Below, piece after piece: positions 32,647 to 41,308 of a stretch of DNA of 64,000 nt. The DNA is from Amycolatopsis viridis. GTDB lineage: Bacteria > Actinomycetota > Actinomycetes > Mycobacteriales > Pseudonocardiaceae. The stretch spans positions 3,348,001 to 3,412,000 of the forward strand of contig NZ_JAANOU010000001.1 in assembly GCF_011758765.1 (NCBI RefSeq), given 5' to 3'. Below the pieces are notes generated by a model. It worked only from the letters and a program-made list of their open reading frames with translations, ran no database searches and was not told the DNA's origin. How positions within the stretch are numbered: the stretch's first letter is position 1; each line of letters starts with the position of its first letter. The position numbers and the translations under genes are program-made.

Positions 32647-32852
32647 CAGCTCGCGATCCGGTAACCGGCGCCGGTGATCGCCGCCTGGACCTGCTGGTCG
32701 TCGATCGGCGCGTCGCTGGTGACGGTGACCTCACCGGTCGCGATGTCGACGTCGACGTCGGTGATGCCGGCCACGCCGGTGACCGCGGAGGTCACCTTGT
32801 TCATGCAGCCGGAGCAGGTCATGCCCTCGACGGTGTAGACAGCAGTGCTCAT
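32646..32852 (-). CDS. CopZ-like heavy-metal chaperone (HMA domain)
   Basis: 68-residue single HMA domain with the metal-binding motif MTCSGC near residue 12, followed by the ferredoxin-like fold pattern GVAGITDVDVDIATGEVTV. It probably carries Cu(I). ATG at 32852 has GAGGAGG ahead; a longer upstream start would add only a few basic residues. CsoR-like sites lie 80-140 bp upstream. No CopA ATPase or csoR gene is in the neighbourhood, so the rest of the copper system must be elsewhere. Confidence 0.87.
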   Translation of the reverse strand: MSTAVYTVEGMTCSGCMNKVTSAVTGVAGITDVDVDIATGEVTVTSDAPIDDQQVQAAITGAGYRIAS

Positions 32853-32932
32853 CCATTGCCTCCTCATCAGCGCTACCACGGAGTGACCGGGAGGCCGAGC
32901 CGGACACCGGCCCCCGTCCCGGCCACCTCAAC

Positions 32933-32947
32933 TACCCGCGGGGGGTA
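32933..32947. promoter_or_regulatory. CsoR-like operator upstream of the copper chaperone
   Basis: TACCCGCGGGGGGTA has the TACCC...GGGTA arms known for CsoR-family copper repressors, spaced by five bases. It lies 80 bp upstream of the chaperone start. Confidence 0.55.
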
Positions 32948-32977
32948 TGTGGATCACGCTAGCACGGGCGCGACCGA

Positions 32978-32994
32978 ATACACCAGGGGGGTAT
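32978..32994. promoter_or_regulatory. Second CsoR-like site upstream of the copper chaperone
   Basis: ATACACCAGGGGGGTAT has arms ATAC(A)CC and GGGGTAT with one arm imperfect. It resembles the T-A-C-C-C/G-G-G-T-A pattern of CsoR operators and lies 31 bp beyond the first site. Confidence 0.45.
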
Positions 32995-33030
32995 AGGTGT
33001 CACCGGGCAGCGGACAGCGCGGACGGCCGC

Positions 33031-33777
33031 TCATCGCAGCGACGCGCGACCTCCCGCGCCGCCGGCCCAGCGGCCGGAGGCACCGGCCGGACCGTCGGTG
33101 GCGGTCGACCCGCGCACGTCGTCCGCGCGGCGCTGCCGGTCCGCTTCCCCGAGGAGATCGTGGCGCACCGCGAACGACGCCGCTTCCAGCCGGGAGTGGA
33201 CGCCCAGCTTGGTCATCAGCGCCTGCACGTGGCTGCGCACCGTCGTGACGGACACCCCGAGCCGCCGGGCCATGACGTCCGTGCGGAGCCCGTCGACGAG
33301 CAGTTCGAGGCATTGCCGCTCGCGCACGGTCAGATACCGCGCGAGCAGCCTCGCTTCCGGATCGGTTTCGGCGTTCTCGCGCCAATGCCGCCGGATCGGC
33401 AGGTCGGTCACGAGCTCACCCCGCATGACCTTGCCGATCGCCGTCACCAGGCTCGCGCAGCCACGCGACTTGTGGACGTAGCCGGCCGCTCCCGCCTCGA
33501 TGGCCGCGACCATCGACTCGATCGTCGCGTCCGCGGTGAGCACGACGATCCTCGTCCGCGGGCTCGCCGCCTGGACCGCCGCGACACCGTCGTGGTGGTC
33601 GTGCTCGCCGAACCGGAGGTCCAGCACGCACACATCCGGTTCGTAGGCACGGACGGACGCGACGAGCTGACCGAACTCGTGGGCCGAGACGACCACGTCG
33701 ATCCCGCTCTTGCGCAGCATCGGGACCATCGCTTCGACGAGCAGGACGTGGTCGTCGCCCACCGCAGCACTGATCAT
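33031..33777 (-). CDS. NarL/LuxR-type response regulator
   Basis: 248-residue response regulator. The receiver domain (about 1-120) has the phospho-acceptor in CVLDLRFG and the conserved Lys in YVHKS. The LuxR-type helix-turn-helix (about 145-210) contains LTVRERQCLELLVDGLRTDVMARRLGVSVTTVRSHVQALMTKLGVHSRLEA. A Gly/Ala-rich tail of about 35 residues follows. The start overlaps the stop of the histidine kinase gene by four bases, so they form a two-component pair. Target genes are not evident. Confidence 0.87.
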   Translation of the reverse strand: MISAAVGDDHVLLVEAMVPMLRKSGIDVVVSAHEFGQLVASVRAYEPDVCVLDLRFGEHDHHDGVAAVQAASPRTRIVVLTADATIESMVAAIEAGAAGYVHKSRGCASLVTAIGKVMRGELVTDLPIRRHWRENAETDPEARLLARYLTVRERQCLELLVDGLRTDVMARRLGVSVTTVRSHVQALMTKLGVHSRLEAASFAVRHDLLGEADRQRRADDVRGSTATDGPAGASGRWAGGAGGRASLR

Positions 33778-34448
33778 CGGATATCCCTCCCGCTGGCGGT
33801 GCCGGTGTCGTCATACCCGTGCGGGGCCAGAGTCACCCGCACCAGTGTGCCCGCCGGGGCGCGTCTTGCGAAGGACACGTGCACACCGAGCTCCCGGCTC
33901 AGCTTCCGCACCGCGGCCAGTCCCAGCGTGGCCCACCCGGGCTCGCCCTCGCCGAAACCCGGTCCGTCGTCGGCGATTTCGATCACGATCGGCTGCACGC
34001 CGGTGATCCCGACCGAAACCGTGCCGCCGCGGCCGGCCGCGCGGGCGGCATTGCCGAGCAGGTTGGACAGAATGCGCCACAGGATGCCGCCGTCGAGGTC
34101 GGTCTCCGGTTCCGGCCCGTCCAGGAGGGTGACCTGCGCCGGGCCCGTCGCATCCGCCTGCTCGGTCAGCTGCGCCAGCAACGCACGCAGCGGGATGGGC
34201 TGGCCACCGCCCGCCGGGCGGAACGCCTGCTCGATGAGCGTGGTCAGCATCCGGGTCTGCGTGTGCACGAGTTCGAGTTTCCGCCGCGCGGATGCCGCGG
34301 TGAGGTCGTCGGACAACGCGGACTCCACGAGAAAACTGACGGCGGCCACCGCATGCCCGATGTCGTGGATGAGCGCGCGGAGCTCATCAGCGTGCCGGTC
34401 CCCCCGCCGTCTGCCCCTGCTCTGCCGCCGGTCCGGAACCGCAGTCAT
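33774..34448 (-). CDS. Soluble sensor histidine kinase core without sensor domain
   Basis: 224-residue kinase. The dimerisation helix carries an HDIGH box (about residues 28-32), and the ATPase domain has an N-box ILSNLLGNAARAAG and G-box DDGPGFGEGEPG with a second Gly segment GLAAVRKL. There is no membrane segment and no recognisable sensor region; the 25 N-terminal residues are basic and disordered. It may take its signal from a partner protein or act as a soluble stress kinase. It is co-translated with the downstream response regulator. Confidence 0.82.
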   Translation of the reverse strand: MTAVPDRRQSRGRRRGDRHADELRALIHDIGHAVAAVSFLVESALSDDLTAASARRKLELVHTQTRMLTTLIEQAFRPAGGGQPIPLRALLAQLTEQADATGPAQVTLLDGPEPETDLDGGILWRILSNLLGNAARAAGRGGTVSVGITGVQPIVIEIADDGPGFGEGEPGWATLGLAAVRKLSRELGVHVSFARRAPAGTLVRVTLAPHGYDDTGTASGRDIR

Positions 34449-34547
34449 GGTGCCACCTCAAGAACGGCTGTAGCCCTGAGCCGTTTACCCGTTCTGTGGG
34501 AGTCGCAAGACTGGTTGAGCGTGTTACTAGATCCACGCGTGCCAGGA

Positions 34548-35432
34548 TCATGGTTGCGGGAACGGGAAATGCGGATCGGCGTTCAACCGTTGCAGCACCG
34601 AGAGCAGCTCAGGATGGTCGGTCAGCCGGCCTCCGCCGTAACTCCAGGCGAAGGTGATTTGCCCGCCCCAGTCCGATTTCTGCCATTGGGCGATCATGTG
34701 CTCGAGCTCCGCCGCTGTCGGCCAGCGCCACTTGCCGGCGCCGAAAGCCTGGAGCAGAGCCAGATACCGGTGCACACCCGCCGCCCGCAGCGCCGCGATG
34801 TAGGCGGGGATCAGGGACCAGTCACACGCCTGGCCGCTACGACAGGGGTAGGGATCCGTGGCGATCACGTCGACGGCGCCGGCGAACGCGTGGAACTGCG
34901 CGGGGTCATCGATGTTGGCCAGGGTGAAGTGGCTCGGATCGGGATCGAGTGTCCGGACGAGGCGGGCGCGGGCACGCACGTCGGCCGCCGCGGACGGGCA
35001 GGTGCCCGCCGTGTTCGGTTCGTCGGCGAGGAAGTACGCCCCGGTCCGGGGTGAGCCGGCGAGCCGGAATTCGTCGAACAGGGCGGCGATCTGCGCGTCA
35101 CTCCACGACCAGGTACAGGTCTGGTTGTTGTATCCGCCCAGCCACACCAGGCCCTGCTGTCCCGGTGGCACCGCGGACACCTCCGCGGGCGTGACGTCGA
35201 CGAGCCGGAATCCGTACTGCGCCGCGGTGTTTTCGATATCGGTGTCCAGAATTGCCGTCAGGAAAGGCGGTTCCGGCGCGGCCGGTGGTGGTGCCGCCGG
35301 CGGTGGTGACGCGGACGGGGTCGTGCACGCGGCGGTGAGGATCAGGGTCGCCACGGCAACCGCGGCCGGCCACCGGCGTGCGTGACCACTCAAGCGGCGG
35401 GCCGTGCGGGTGGTGCCGTGAACTCGTTCCAT
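34548..35432 (-). CDS. Secreted lipoprotein with TIM-barrel glycosidase-like fold
   Basis: 294-residue lipoprotein. A basic n-region is followed by a hydrophobic core and the lipobox LTAAC (Cys at about 36), then a Pro/Ala-rich linker. The mature domain contains the strand-loop patterns GLVWLGGYNNQTC, YFLADEPN and VDVIATDPYPC. The Glu in LADEPN could be the acid/base residue of a glycoside-hydrolase-type barrel. The family is not recognised precisely. It lies between the two-component pair and the exopolysaccharide region, so a role in acting on that polysaccharide is possible but unproven. Confidence 0.7.
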   Translation of the reverse strand: MERVHGTTRTARRLSGHARRWPAAVAVATLILTAACTTPSASPPPAAPPPAAPEPPFLTAILDTDIENTAAQYGFRLVDVTPAEVSAVPPGQQGLVWLGGYNNQTCTWSWSDAQIAALFDEFRLAGSPRTGAYFLADEPNTAGTCPSAAADVRARARLVRTLDPDPSHFTLANIDDPAQFHAFAGAVDVIATDPYPCRSGQACDWSLIPAYIAALRAAGVHRYLALLQAFGAGKWRWPTAAELEHMIAQWQKSDWGGQITFAWSYGGGRLTDHPELLSVLQRLNADPHFPFPQP

Positions 35433-35542
35433 CGCCCTGCCAGCATCGGCTCCGGCGCACCCGGTGCCCTCCTGCGTTTGGGGGTGCCGGTCACCTGCAA
35501 ACGCATGAGGACAGGCCCACGGGCGGCGCCCACGATGTGCCG

Positions 35543-36271
35543 ATGGAGCGGACGCGTGTGTTCTTCGTGGACGACCACCAGGTGCTGACGGACGCCCTGG
35601 CCACCTTGCTGGCCGACGATCCGGAGCTGCACGTGGTCGGCCACGGCACCATCCGCGACCCGCAGCTGACCCAGGTGGTCGCCGTGTTGCAGCCCGACGT
35701 GATCACGGTCGACGTGGCCGTCGCGGACATGGAGCCGGGCCGGCTGGTCGAGCGGCTGCTGGCCGCGGCACCCGGCGCCCGCGTCGTCGTGCTGACCGCC
35801 GCGCACGATCCCCGGCAGGCCACCGATGTCGCGCGGGCGGGCGCCGCGGCCTGGGTGAGCAAGCAGTGCTCGGCCCGGTACTTCGTCACCGTGCTGAGCG
35901 GGGTGTGCCGCGGCGAGGCGTTCTTCCCGGCCGACCTGCTCGGCACCGTGCTGCACCAGCTCCGGGAGGACGTCGGCCGCGCGCGGGCGCACAGCAGGCT
36001 GCTGGACGTCCTGACCGCGCGCGAGTGCGACGTCCTCACCGGCATGATCGCCGGCTGGTCGAGCGCGCGCATCGCGACGGAGCTGTTCCTGTCACCGCAC
36101 ACCGTGCGCAGCCACATCCGCGCGATCCTGTCCAAGCTCGACGTGCACAGCCGCCTGGAGGCGGTCCAGAAGGTGCGCGCGGCCGGGCTGGCTCCGCCCG
36201 ACGGAGCCGCCGTGATCGGCCTGCGCGACCACCGGCCCGCATCTGAGGTAACGCATCTACCCCATCGGTAG
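35543..36271 (+). CDS. NarL/LuxR-type response regulator upstream of the exopolysaccharide operon
   Basis: 242-residue response regulator with DDH acidic pocket (VFFVDDHQVL), phospho-acceptor Asp in ITVDVAVAD and Lys in WVSKQ. A LuxR helix-turn-helix follows: LTARECDVLTGMIAGWSSARIATELFLSPHTVRSHIRAILSKLDVHSRLEAV. No kinase gene is beside it. It is transcribed in the same direction as the 14-gene polysaccharide operon and ends 69 bp before it, making it the natural candidate to regulate that operon. The ATG at 35543 starts at the first beta strand. Confidence 0.85.
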   Translation: MERTRVFFVDDHQVLTDALATLLADDPELHVVGHGTIRDPQLTQVVAVLQPDVITVDVAVADMEPGRLVERLLAAAPGARVVVLTAAHDPRQATDVARAGAAAWVSKQCSARYFVTVLSGVCRGEAFFPADLLGTVLHQLREDVGRARAHSRLLDVLTARECDVLTGMIAGWSSARIATELFLSPHTVRSHIRAILSKLDVHSRLEAVQKVRAAGLAPPDGAAVIGLRDHRPASEVTHLPHR

Positions 36272-36340
36272 GAGTCGCCGACCACGGCCCGCGCTTAGCG
36301 TCGACATCTGGTCCGCCCGCGTCCCCTGTGAGGTGGTCGA

Positions 36341-37699
36341 ATGGAGCTCAACGAGGCCCTGCGCCGCACGTTCGCCGGTCACTGGCGCCTGCTGGTGTGC
36401 GCCGTCGCCCTGCCGTTGCTGGTCGTCGCCGCGCTGCAGGCGCTGGCGACCCCGGCCTACGTCGCCACCAGCCGGATCCAGGCGTCGAGCACCCCGCCCA
36501 GCACGGACACCGAAGCCGATGCGGTGCTCAACCGCGTCGCCGGGATCGCGACGAGTCCCAGCGTGCTCAACGACGCCCTCCGGCAGGCGGGCATCACCAA
36601 CCGCAACGCCGACCAGCTGGCCGGCCACGAGGTCGCGGTGACACGGCTGGGCAGCTCGGCGGTGTTCAACGTCAGCGTCACCGACCCGAGCCCCCAGGTC
36701 GCGACCGGTCTCGCCGGCGCGCTGGCCAACCAGGTGGTCACGTTCCTGAACGGGACAGGAGATCCCCGCGCCGCCGGTCTGATCACCCAGCTGACCAACC
36801 AGCAGCGCGACCTGCTGGCGCAGCGCCAGCAAGTCGCGGCGCGGCTCGCGGCGGGCGGCGGCGCCCTGGACACCGCGAACCTGTCCGCGCAGCTGAGCAC
36901 CCTGGACCAGCAGCTCAACGACATCGGGGCGACACTGCGCCAGCTGCAGTCGACCGAGCTCACGAACGGCGGTTCGGCCGCGGCCATTTCGCTGGCGGGC
37001 CCCGCCGTGCGGACGCCGTCCCGGCTCGCGACCGATCTCGGTCTCGCCGGGATCGCCGGTCTCGTCGCGGGGCTGCTGCTCGCCACGGTGCTCGAGCTGG
37101 TGCGTCCCCGGGTGTCCGGCGGCCGGGACGTCGCCCGTGAGCTGGGCACGGTGCACCTGGGCCGGCTCACGCGCCCGCGGGACGGGGACGGCGCGCCCAC
37201 CGTCGACGACGCGACCCTGCTGGGTCTGCGCGAAACGCTGGCGCGCACCGGGACCGACCGGGTGGTCGTGGCCGGCCCGCTGCCCGCGCCGCGGTTGTCC
37301 GCGATCGCCGCCGGGCTCTCGGGCCGCCTGTCGACCGATCGCCCCAACGGGGACCAGCCGGCAGCGGCAAACGGCGTGCCCGGGGCACCCGGGGTTGCCC
37401 CGCGGCCGGAGGCCCTGGCCGGGCCCGGCCGCACCGCCACGTACCAGCCGGTCCTCGAGCTGCGGCGCAACCACCAGGCGATCGAGGTTCGCGCACTGCC
37501 CGAGATCGGCACCGCGCCGGACACCGGGCGCAGCGGTCTGCTGTTCGTCACGCCCGACTTCATGCTCCACCGCGAAGTGCACGGGCTGCACACGCTGACC
37601 GCCGCCACCGGCTGGCCGGTGCTCGGCGTCCTGGGCACCCGGGCTCTCCGGCGGCGCGAACGCAGCCGCCGGGGCAGCCGGCAGGGAGCGCGCCCGTGA
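36341..37699 (+). CDS. Wzz-like polysaccharide chain-length/co-polymerase protein
   Basis: 452-residue membrane protein with a Wzz topology. TM1 is at about residues 16-36, followed by a long extracytoplasmic coiled region (about 40-220, including LTNQQRDLLAQRQQVAARLAAG and LSTLDQQLNDIGATLRQL). TM2 is at about 226-246. The cytoplasmic C-terminal part (about 250-452) resembles the BY-kinase position but has no Walker A motif, so it is not a kinase. The family controls chain length and export of Wzy-made polysaccharides. It is the first gene of the operon. Confidence 0.8.
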   Translation: MELNEALRRTFAGHWRLLVCAVALPLLVVAALQALATPAYVATSRIQASSTPPSTDTEADAVLNRVAGIATSPSVLNDALRQAGITNRNADQLAGHEVAVTRLGSSAVFNVSVTDPSPQVATGLAGALANQVVTFLNGTGDPRAAGLITQLTNQQRDLLAQRQQVAARLAAGGGALDTANLSAQLSTLDQQLNDIGATLRQLQSTELTNGGSAAAISLAGPAVRTPSRLATDLGLAGIAGLVAGLLLATVLELVRPRVSGGRDVARELGTVHLGRLTRPRDGDGAPTVDDATLLGLRETLARTGTDRVVVAGPLPAPRLSAIAAGLSGRLSTDRPNGDQPAAANGVPGAPGVAPRPEALAGPGRTATYQPVLELRRNHQAIEVRALPEIGTAPDTGRSGLLFVTPDFMLHREVHGLHTLTAATGWPVLGVLGTRALRRRERSRRGSRQGARP

Positions 37700-38640
37700 C
37701 GGCCCTGTTCACTGAGCCACCCCGGGTCCGCCTGGACTGCGCGGCGACGGTCGACGGTCTGGCCAGCGTGCTCGAACACGCGGCCGCGGCGCTCGCCGAC
37801 GCCCGCCAGATCCGGCTGGCGCGCCCCGGCGAGCCCGCCGACGTGGTGCACACCGTGGGCGAGGCCGGGCCGGGACGCACCCCGGGCCCGGCACACCGGG
37901 TGCACACCGTCGACCGGGTGCTGCTCGACCGCCGGGGCCTGGCCGCCCCGACCGGATGGGTGCACCGGCAGCGGCGGTTCACCCGCGGCGCCGAGACCTG
38001 GCTGGTGCACGGCCGGACGGCCGCCCGGGTTCTGGTCGCGTCCGGGGTCGTCGATGGTGCCCGCCTGCACGAGCTGCCGGTCGTCGCGCCACCACCGGGG
38101 CGGACCACCGGCGACCGGGACCGGTCGAGTGTGCGCGCCCGGCTCGGGATCGCACCGGGTGTCGTGCTGGTGGTGGGGTGCGAACCCGGCCCCGGCCTGA
38201 GCGTGCCCGGGTGGGCCGACACGATCCGCGCGCTGCACCGAACCGACGTCCGGGTGATCCGCCACGGAACCGGCAGCGCCCTCCCGTTCGACGAACTCCT
38301 CGTCGCCGCCGACCTGTTCGTCGCCGCCGGTCTCGGGCTGACCGCGTGCAACCCGGGCGCCGCCGCCGTCGCCGCCGGGATCCCGCTCGTCGCGGCGACC
38401 AGCGACAGTGCGGCCGAGCTGGTGCGGTTCGGGCGCACCGGTCTGGTCGTGCCACCGCATGCGGCGGCGATCGCGGGCGCCGTCCAAGCCGTCCTGGACG
38501 GCGCGCTGCCCCGCCGGGACCGCCGCCCGCCGGCATCGGCTGCCGACGCCCAGCTGCCCGCGCTCGCCCACGGGCTGCTCGGCGCCTACCACCGGGCGCT
38601 CGGCACGCCACGGGCACCGGTCGCGTGGAGCGGGTCGTGA
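37696..38640 (+). CDS. Divergent glycosyltransferase (GT-B, GT4-like)
   Basis: 314-residue protein whose second half looks like the donor-binding domain of GT-B enzymes: VVLVVGCEPGPGLSVPGW, then FDELLVAADLFVAAGLGLTACNPGAAAVAAGIPLVAATSDSAAELVRFGRTGLVV. The acidic Glu of the usual E-x7-E motif is not evident. The N-terminal acceptor half is short. The start is coupled to the preceding gene (GTGA). The sugar it transfers cannot be inferred. It may be catalytically weak, or a partner of another transferase. Confidence 0.65.
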   Translation: MTALFTEPPRVRLDCAATVDGLASVLEHAAAALADARQIRLARPGEPADVVHTVGEAGPGRTPGPAHRVHTVDRVLLDRRGLAAPTGWVHRQRRFTRGAETWLVHGRTAARVLVASGVVDGARLHELPVVAPPPGRTTGDRDRSSVRARLGIAPGVVLVVGCEPGPGLSVPGWADTIRALHRTDVRVIRHGTGSALPFDELLVAADLFVAAGLGLTACNPGAAAVAAGIPLVAATSDSAAELVRFGRTGLVVPPHAAAIAGAVQAVLDGALPRRDRRPPASAADAQLPALAHGLLGAYHRALGTPRAPVAWSGS

Positions 38641-39821
38641 CCGCCGGGGTGGGCACGCGCACCGTGCCGTACGCGCGGTGCCACATCGTGCCGGAAGCGC
38701 ACGAGGCCGTCGCGCGGGTGCTGGCGAGCGGGTGGCTGACCACGGGACCGCAGACCCTGGCGTTCGAGGACGAGTTCGCCGGCTGGCTGGGCGCGCCCGA
38801 AGCCGTCGCGGTCAGCTCCTGCACCGCAGCGATAGAACTGGCGTTGCGGGCACTGCGGCTGCCGCCGGGAGCGCCGGTGCTCACCCCGGCCCTCACCTTC
38901 TGCGGTGCGGTGCACGCCATCGTCCACAGTGGACTTCGCCCGGTGCTCCTGGACGCGGACGAGCAGACGCTGACGGTGGATGCCGCCACGGTCGCCGCGG
39001 TGGCCGACCGGGTCCGGCCCGCGGCCATGGTCGTCCAGCACATGGCCGGCTACCCGGTGCCGGTCCCGGCTCTGGCCGAGGCGGCCGGCCTGCCCGCCGG
39101 CCGGGTCGTCGAGGACGCGGCACACGGGCTGGGCGCCGCGGCGGGCGGCCGGCTGGTCGGGGCGGCGTCCACCGCGGCCTGCTTCAGCTTCTACGCCACC
39201 AAGAACCTCCCGATCGGGGAGGGCGGCGCGATCACCACGACCGACCCGGACCTGGCCGGAACGCTGCGCGAAACACGCCAGCACGGGATGAGCCGCGACG
39301 CCTGGCGGCGCTACGGGCCCGGCGCGCAGTGGCGCTACGACGTCCGGACCGACGGGCTGAAGGCCAACTTCACCGACCTGCAGGCCGCGATCGGACGTGC
39401 CCAGCTGCCGCACCTCGCGAGCTGGCAGCGGCGGCGCGCGGAGCTGGCCGCCCGGTACGACCAGGAGTTGTCGGCCGTACCCGGGATCACCCCGCCGCCC
39501 CGCCCGTCCGAAGGCCGCCACGCCTGGCACCTCTACCCGATCCGGATCACCGCGCCGTACCCGCTGCACCGGGACGCGCTGGCGGAGGCGTTGCGCGGAC
39601 GGGGCGTCGGCACGTCGGTGCATTTCATCCCGGTGCACCACCTCACGTACTTCCGCACGCTGCTGGGGGCGGAGGCCTGCGGGCGCCTGCCGGTGGCCGA
39701 CCGGGTGTTCCCGCAGCTCCTGTCGCTCCCGCTGCATCCCGGCATCAGCGAGGACGACGTCGACTACGTCTGCGACCAGATCACGAGCCTCGCCCGCACC
39801 GGAGGTGACCCATGCCCCTGA
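38637..39821 (+). CDS. DegT/DnrJ/EryC1-family sugar aminotransferase
   Basis: 394-residue PLP-dependent aminotransferase. The N-terminal GWLTTGPQTLAFEDEFAGWL and the SSCTAAIELAL phosphate-cup region, Asp160 for the pyridine nitrogen, and the PLP Lys189 in FSFYATKNLPIGEGG are in place. The C-terminal FIPVHHLTYF region is typical. It would aminate a 4-keto sugar nucleotide, fitting the adjacent dehydratase. The GTG at 38637 overlaps the previous stop; another GTG at 38625 is less likely. Confidence 0.85.
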   Translation: MTAGVGTRTVPYARCHIVPEAHEAVARVLASGWLTTGPQTLAFEDEFAGWLGAPEAVAVSSCTAAIELALRALRLPPGAPVLTPALTFCGAVHAIVHSGLRPVLLDADEQTLTVDAATVAAVADRVRPAAMVVQHMAGYPVPVPALAEAAGLPAGRVVEDAAHGLGAAAGGRLVGAASTAACFSFYATKNLPIGEGGAITTTDPDLAGTLRETRQHGMSRDAWRRYGPGAQWRYDVRTDGLKANFTDLQAAIGRAQLPHLASWQRRRAELAARYDQELSAVPGITPPPRPSEGRHAWHLYPIRITAPYPLHRDALAEALRGRGVGTSVHFIPVHHLTYFRTLLGAEACGRLPVADRVFPQLLSLPLHPGISEDDVDYVCDQITSLARTGGDPCP

Positions 39822-41308
39822 CCCACTGGCGTTCCCGCCATCGCACCAGCCCCGGGATGGCGGCACGCACGCTGATCGTGGGGGCCGGCGACGCCGGCCG
39901 CACGCTGGCCCACGACCTGCAGCAGACCCCGTCCTACGGCCTGATACCGATCGGTTTCCTCGACGACGACGTCCGCAAGCGGCACGTGGCGCGGCTGCCG
40001 GTGCTCGGCCGCCTGGCGCAGCTGACCGACCTGGTGCGCGCGGAGGCCGTCGACGTCGTCATCGTCGCGATCCCGTCGCTGCCGCCGGTGGAGCTGGCCG
40101 CCCTGCTGCGCGAGGCGAGCCTGTCCGGGGCGCGGGTCCGCTACCTGCCGACGTTCCACGCCGCGGTGCAGCGCGGCAGCCGGGCCGCCGATCTCTACGA
40201 GGTCTCCCCCGCCACCCTGCTCGGACGCGACGAGATCAACGTGGTCCGGACGGTCACGCCGACGCTGATCCGCGGCCGGCGGGTGCTGGTGACCGGGGCG
40301 GGCGGCTCGATCGGCAGCGAGCTGTGCCGGCAGGTGCGGGCCTACCGGCCCGAGGCGCTGTTCATGCTGGACCACGACGAGTCCAACCTGCACCGGCTCC
40401 AGCTCGAGATCACCGGCGAGGCCCTGCTCGACGCCGACGAGCTGATCGTCGCCGACATCCGGGACCGCGCCCGGGTGGACCAGCTCTTCGCGACCCTGCG
40501 CCCGGAGATCGTCTTCCACGCCGCCGCGCACAAGCACCTGCCGCTGCTGGAGCGGCATCCCTGCGAGGGTGTGAAGACCAACGTGCAGGGCACGCAGCAC
40601 CTGATCGACGCGGCGGCCGCCCACGGCGCCCACCGGTTCGTCCTCATCTCCACCGACAAGGCCGCGGCGCCCACGTCGGTGCTCGGCGCGACGAAACGCC
40701 TCGCCGAGCTGGTCGTGCGCGGGCACGCGGGGAACAGCACCGTGGCGGGGTCCGTGCGGTTCGGCAACGTGCTCGGCAGCCGGGGATCGTTCCTCGACGT
40801 GCTGGCCCACCAGATCGCGGCGCACGAACCGGTGACCATCACCGACCCCGACGCGGACCGGTTCTTCATGACCGTCGAAGAGGCGGTCGGGCTGGTCCTG
40901 GAGGCGGCCGGGATGGCCGAGACGGGCGAGACCTTCGTGCTCGACATGGGCGATCCGGTGCGGCTGCGGTCCCTGGTGGAAACCTACGCCGCCCAGGTCG
41001 GCGAGCACGACGTGGAGATCCGGTTCACCGGGCTGCGGCCCGGGGAGAAGCTGAGCGAGGTCCTGTTCAGCGCCTCGGAACAGCGCATCCCGACCGGGCA
41101 TCCGCGGGTCTTCGCCACCCGCGGCGAGCCGGCGCCGCCGGACCTGGACGCCGGTCTGGGCGAGCTCTACGAGGCCGCCGAGCGCAACGACAACGACGCG
41201 GTCGGAGACTGGCTCGCCAAGCTCGTCCCCGGCTACCGGCCGGCCGCGCGGGGCCGGCCGCCGTCCGCCCGGGCCCTGTTCGGCACGTTGTACCCGGACG
41301 ACTTCTGA
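39812..41308 (+). CDS. NDP-sugar 4,6-dehydratase, WbpM/PglF/CapD family (no membrane domain)
   Basis: 498-residue protein. The N-terminal CoA-binding-like Rossmann domain (TLIVGAGDAGRTLAHDL at about 20-36) is followed by the catalytic extended-SDR domain from about residue 150. That domain has TGAGGSIGSELC, AAAHKHLPLLERHPCEGVKTNV and STDKAAAPTSVLGATKR. WbpM relatives start with four membrane helices; these are absent, so the protein should be soluble. It likely makes a 4-keto-6-deoxy sugar nucleotide, the substrate of the neighbouring aminotransferase. The ATG has GGAGGTGA ahead and overlaps the previous gene by ten bases. Confidence 0.85.
   Translation: MPLTHWRSRHRTSPGMAARTLIVGAGDAGRTLAHDLQQTPSYGLIPIGFLDDDVRKRHVARLPVLGRLAQLTDLVRAEAVDVVIVAIPSLPPVELAALLREASLSGARVRYLPTFHAAVQRGSRAADLYEVSPATLLGRDEINVVRTVTPTLIRGRRVLVTGAGGSIGSELCRQVRAYRPEALFMLDHDESNLHRLQLEITGEALLDADELIVADIRDRARVDQLFATLRPEIVFHAAAHKHLPLLERHPCEGVKTNVQGTQHLIDAAAAHGAHRFVLISTDKAAAPTSVLGATKRLAELVVRGHAGNSTVAGSVRFGNVLGSRGSFLDVLAHQIAAHEPVTITDPDADRFFMTVEEAVGLVLEAAGMAETGETFVLDMGDPVRLRSLVETYAAQVGEHDVEIRFTGLRPGEKLSEVLFSASEQRIPTGHPRVFATRGEPAPPDLDAGLGELYEAAERNDNDAVGDWLAKLVPGYRPAARGRPPSARALFGTLYPDDF

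Noticed and set aside
36341-37699. BY-kinase (Wzc-like) fused to the Wzz domain
   Set aside because: The C-terminal cytoplasmic region lacks Walker A, Walker A' and a Tyr cluster, so it is not called a kinase.
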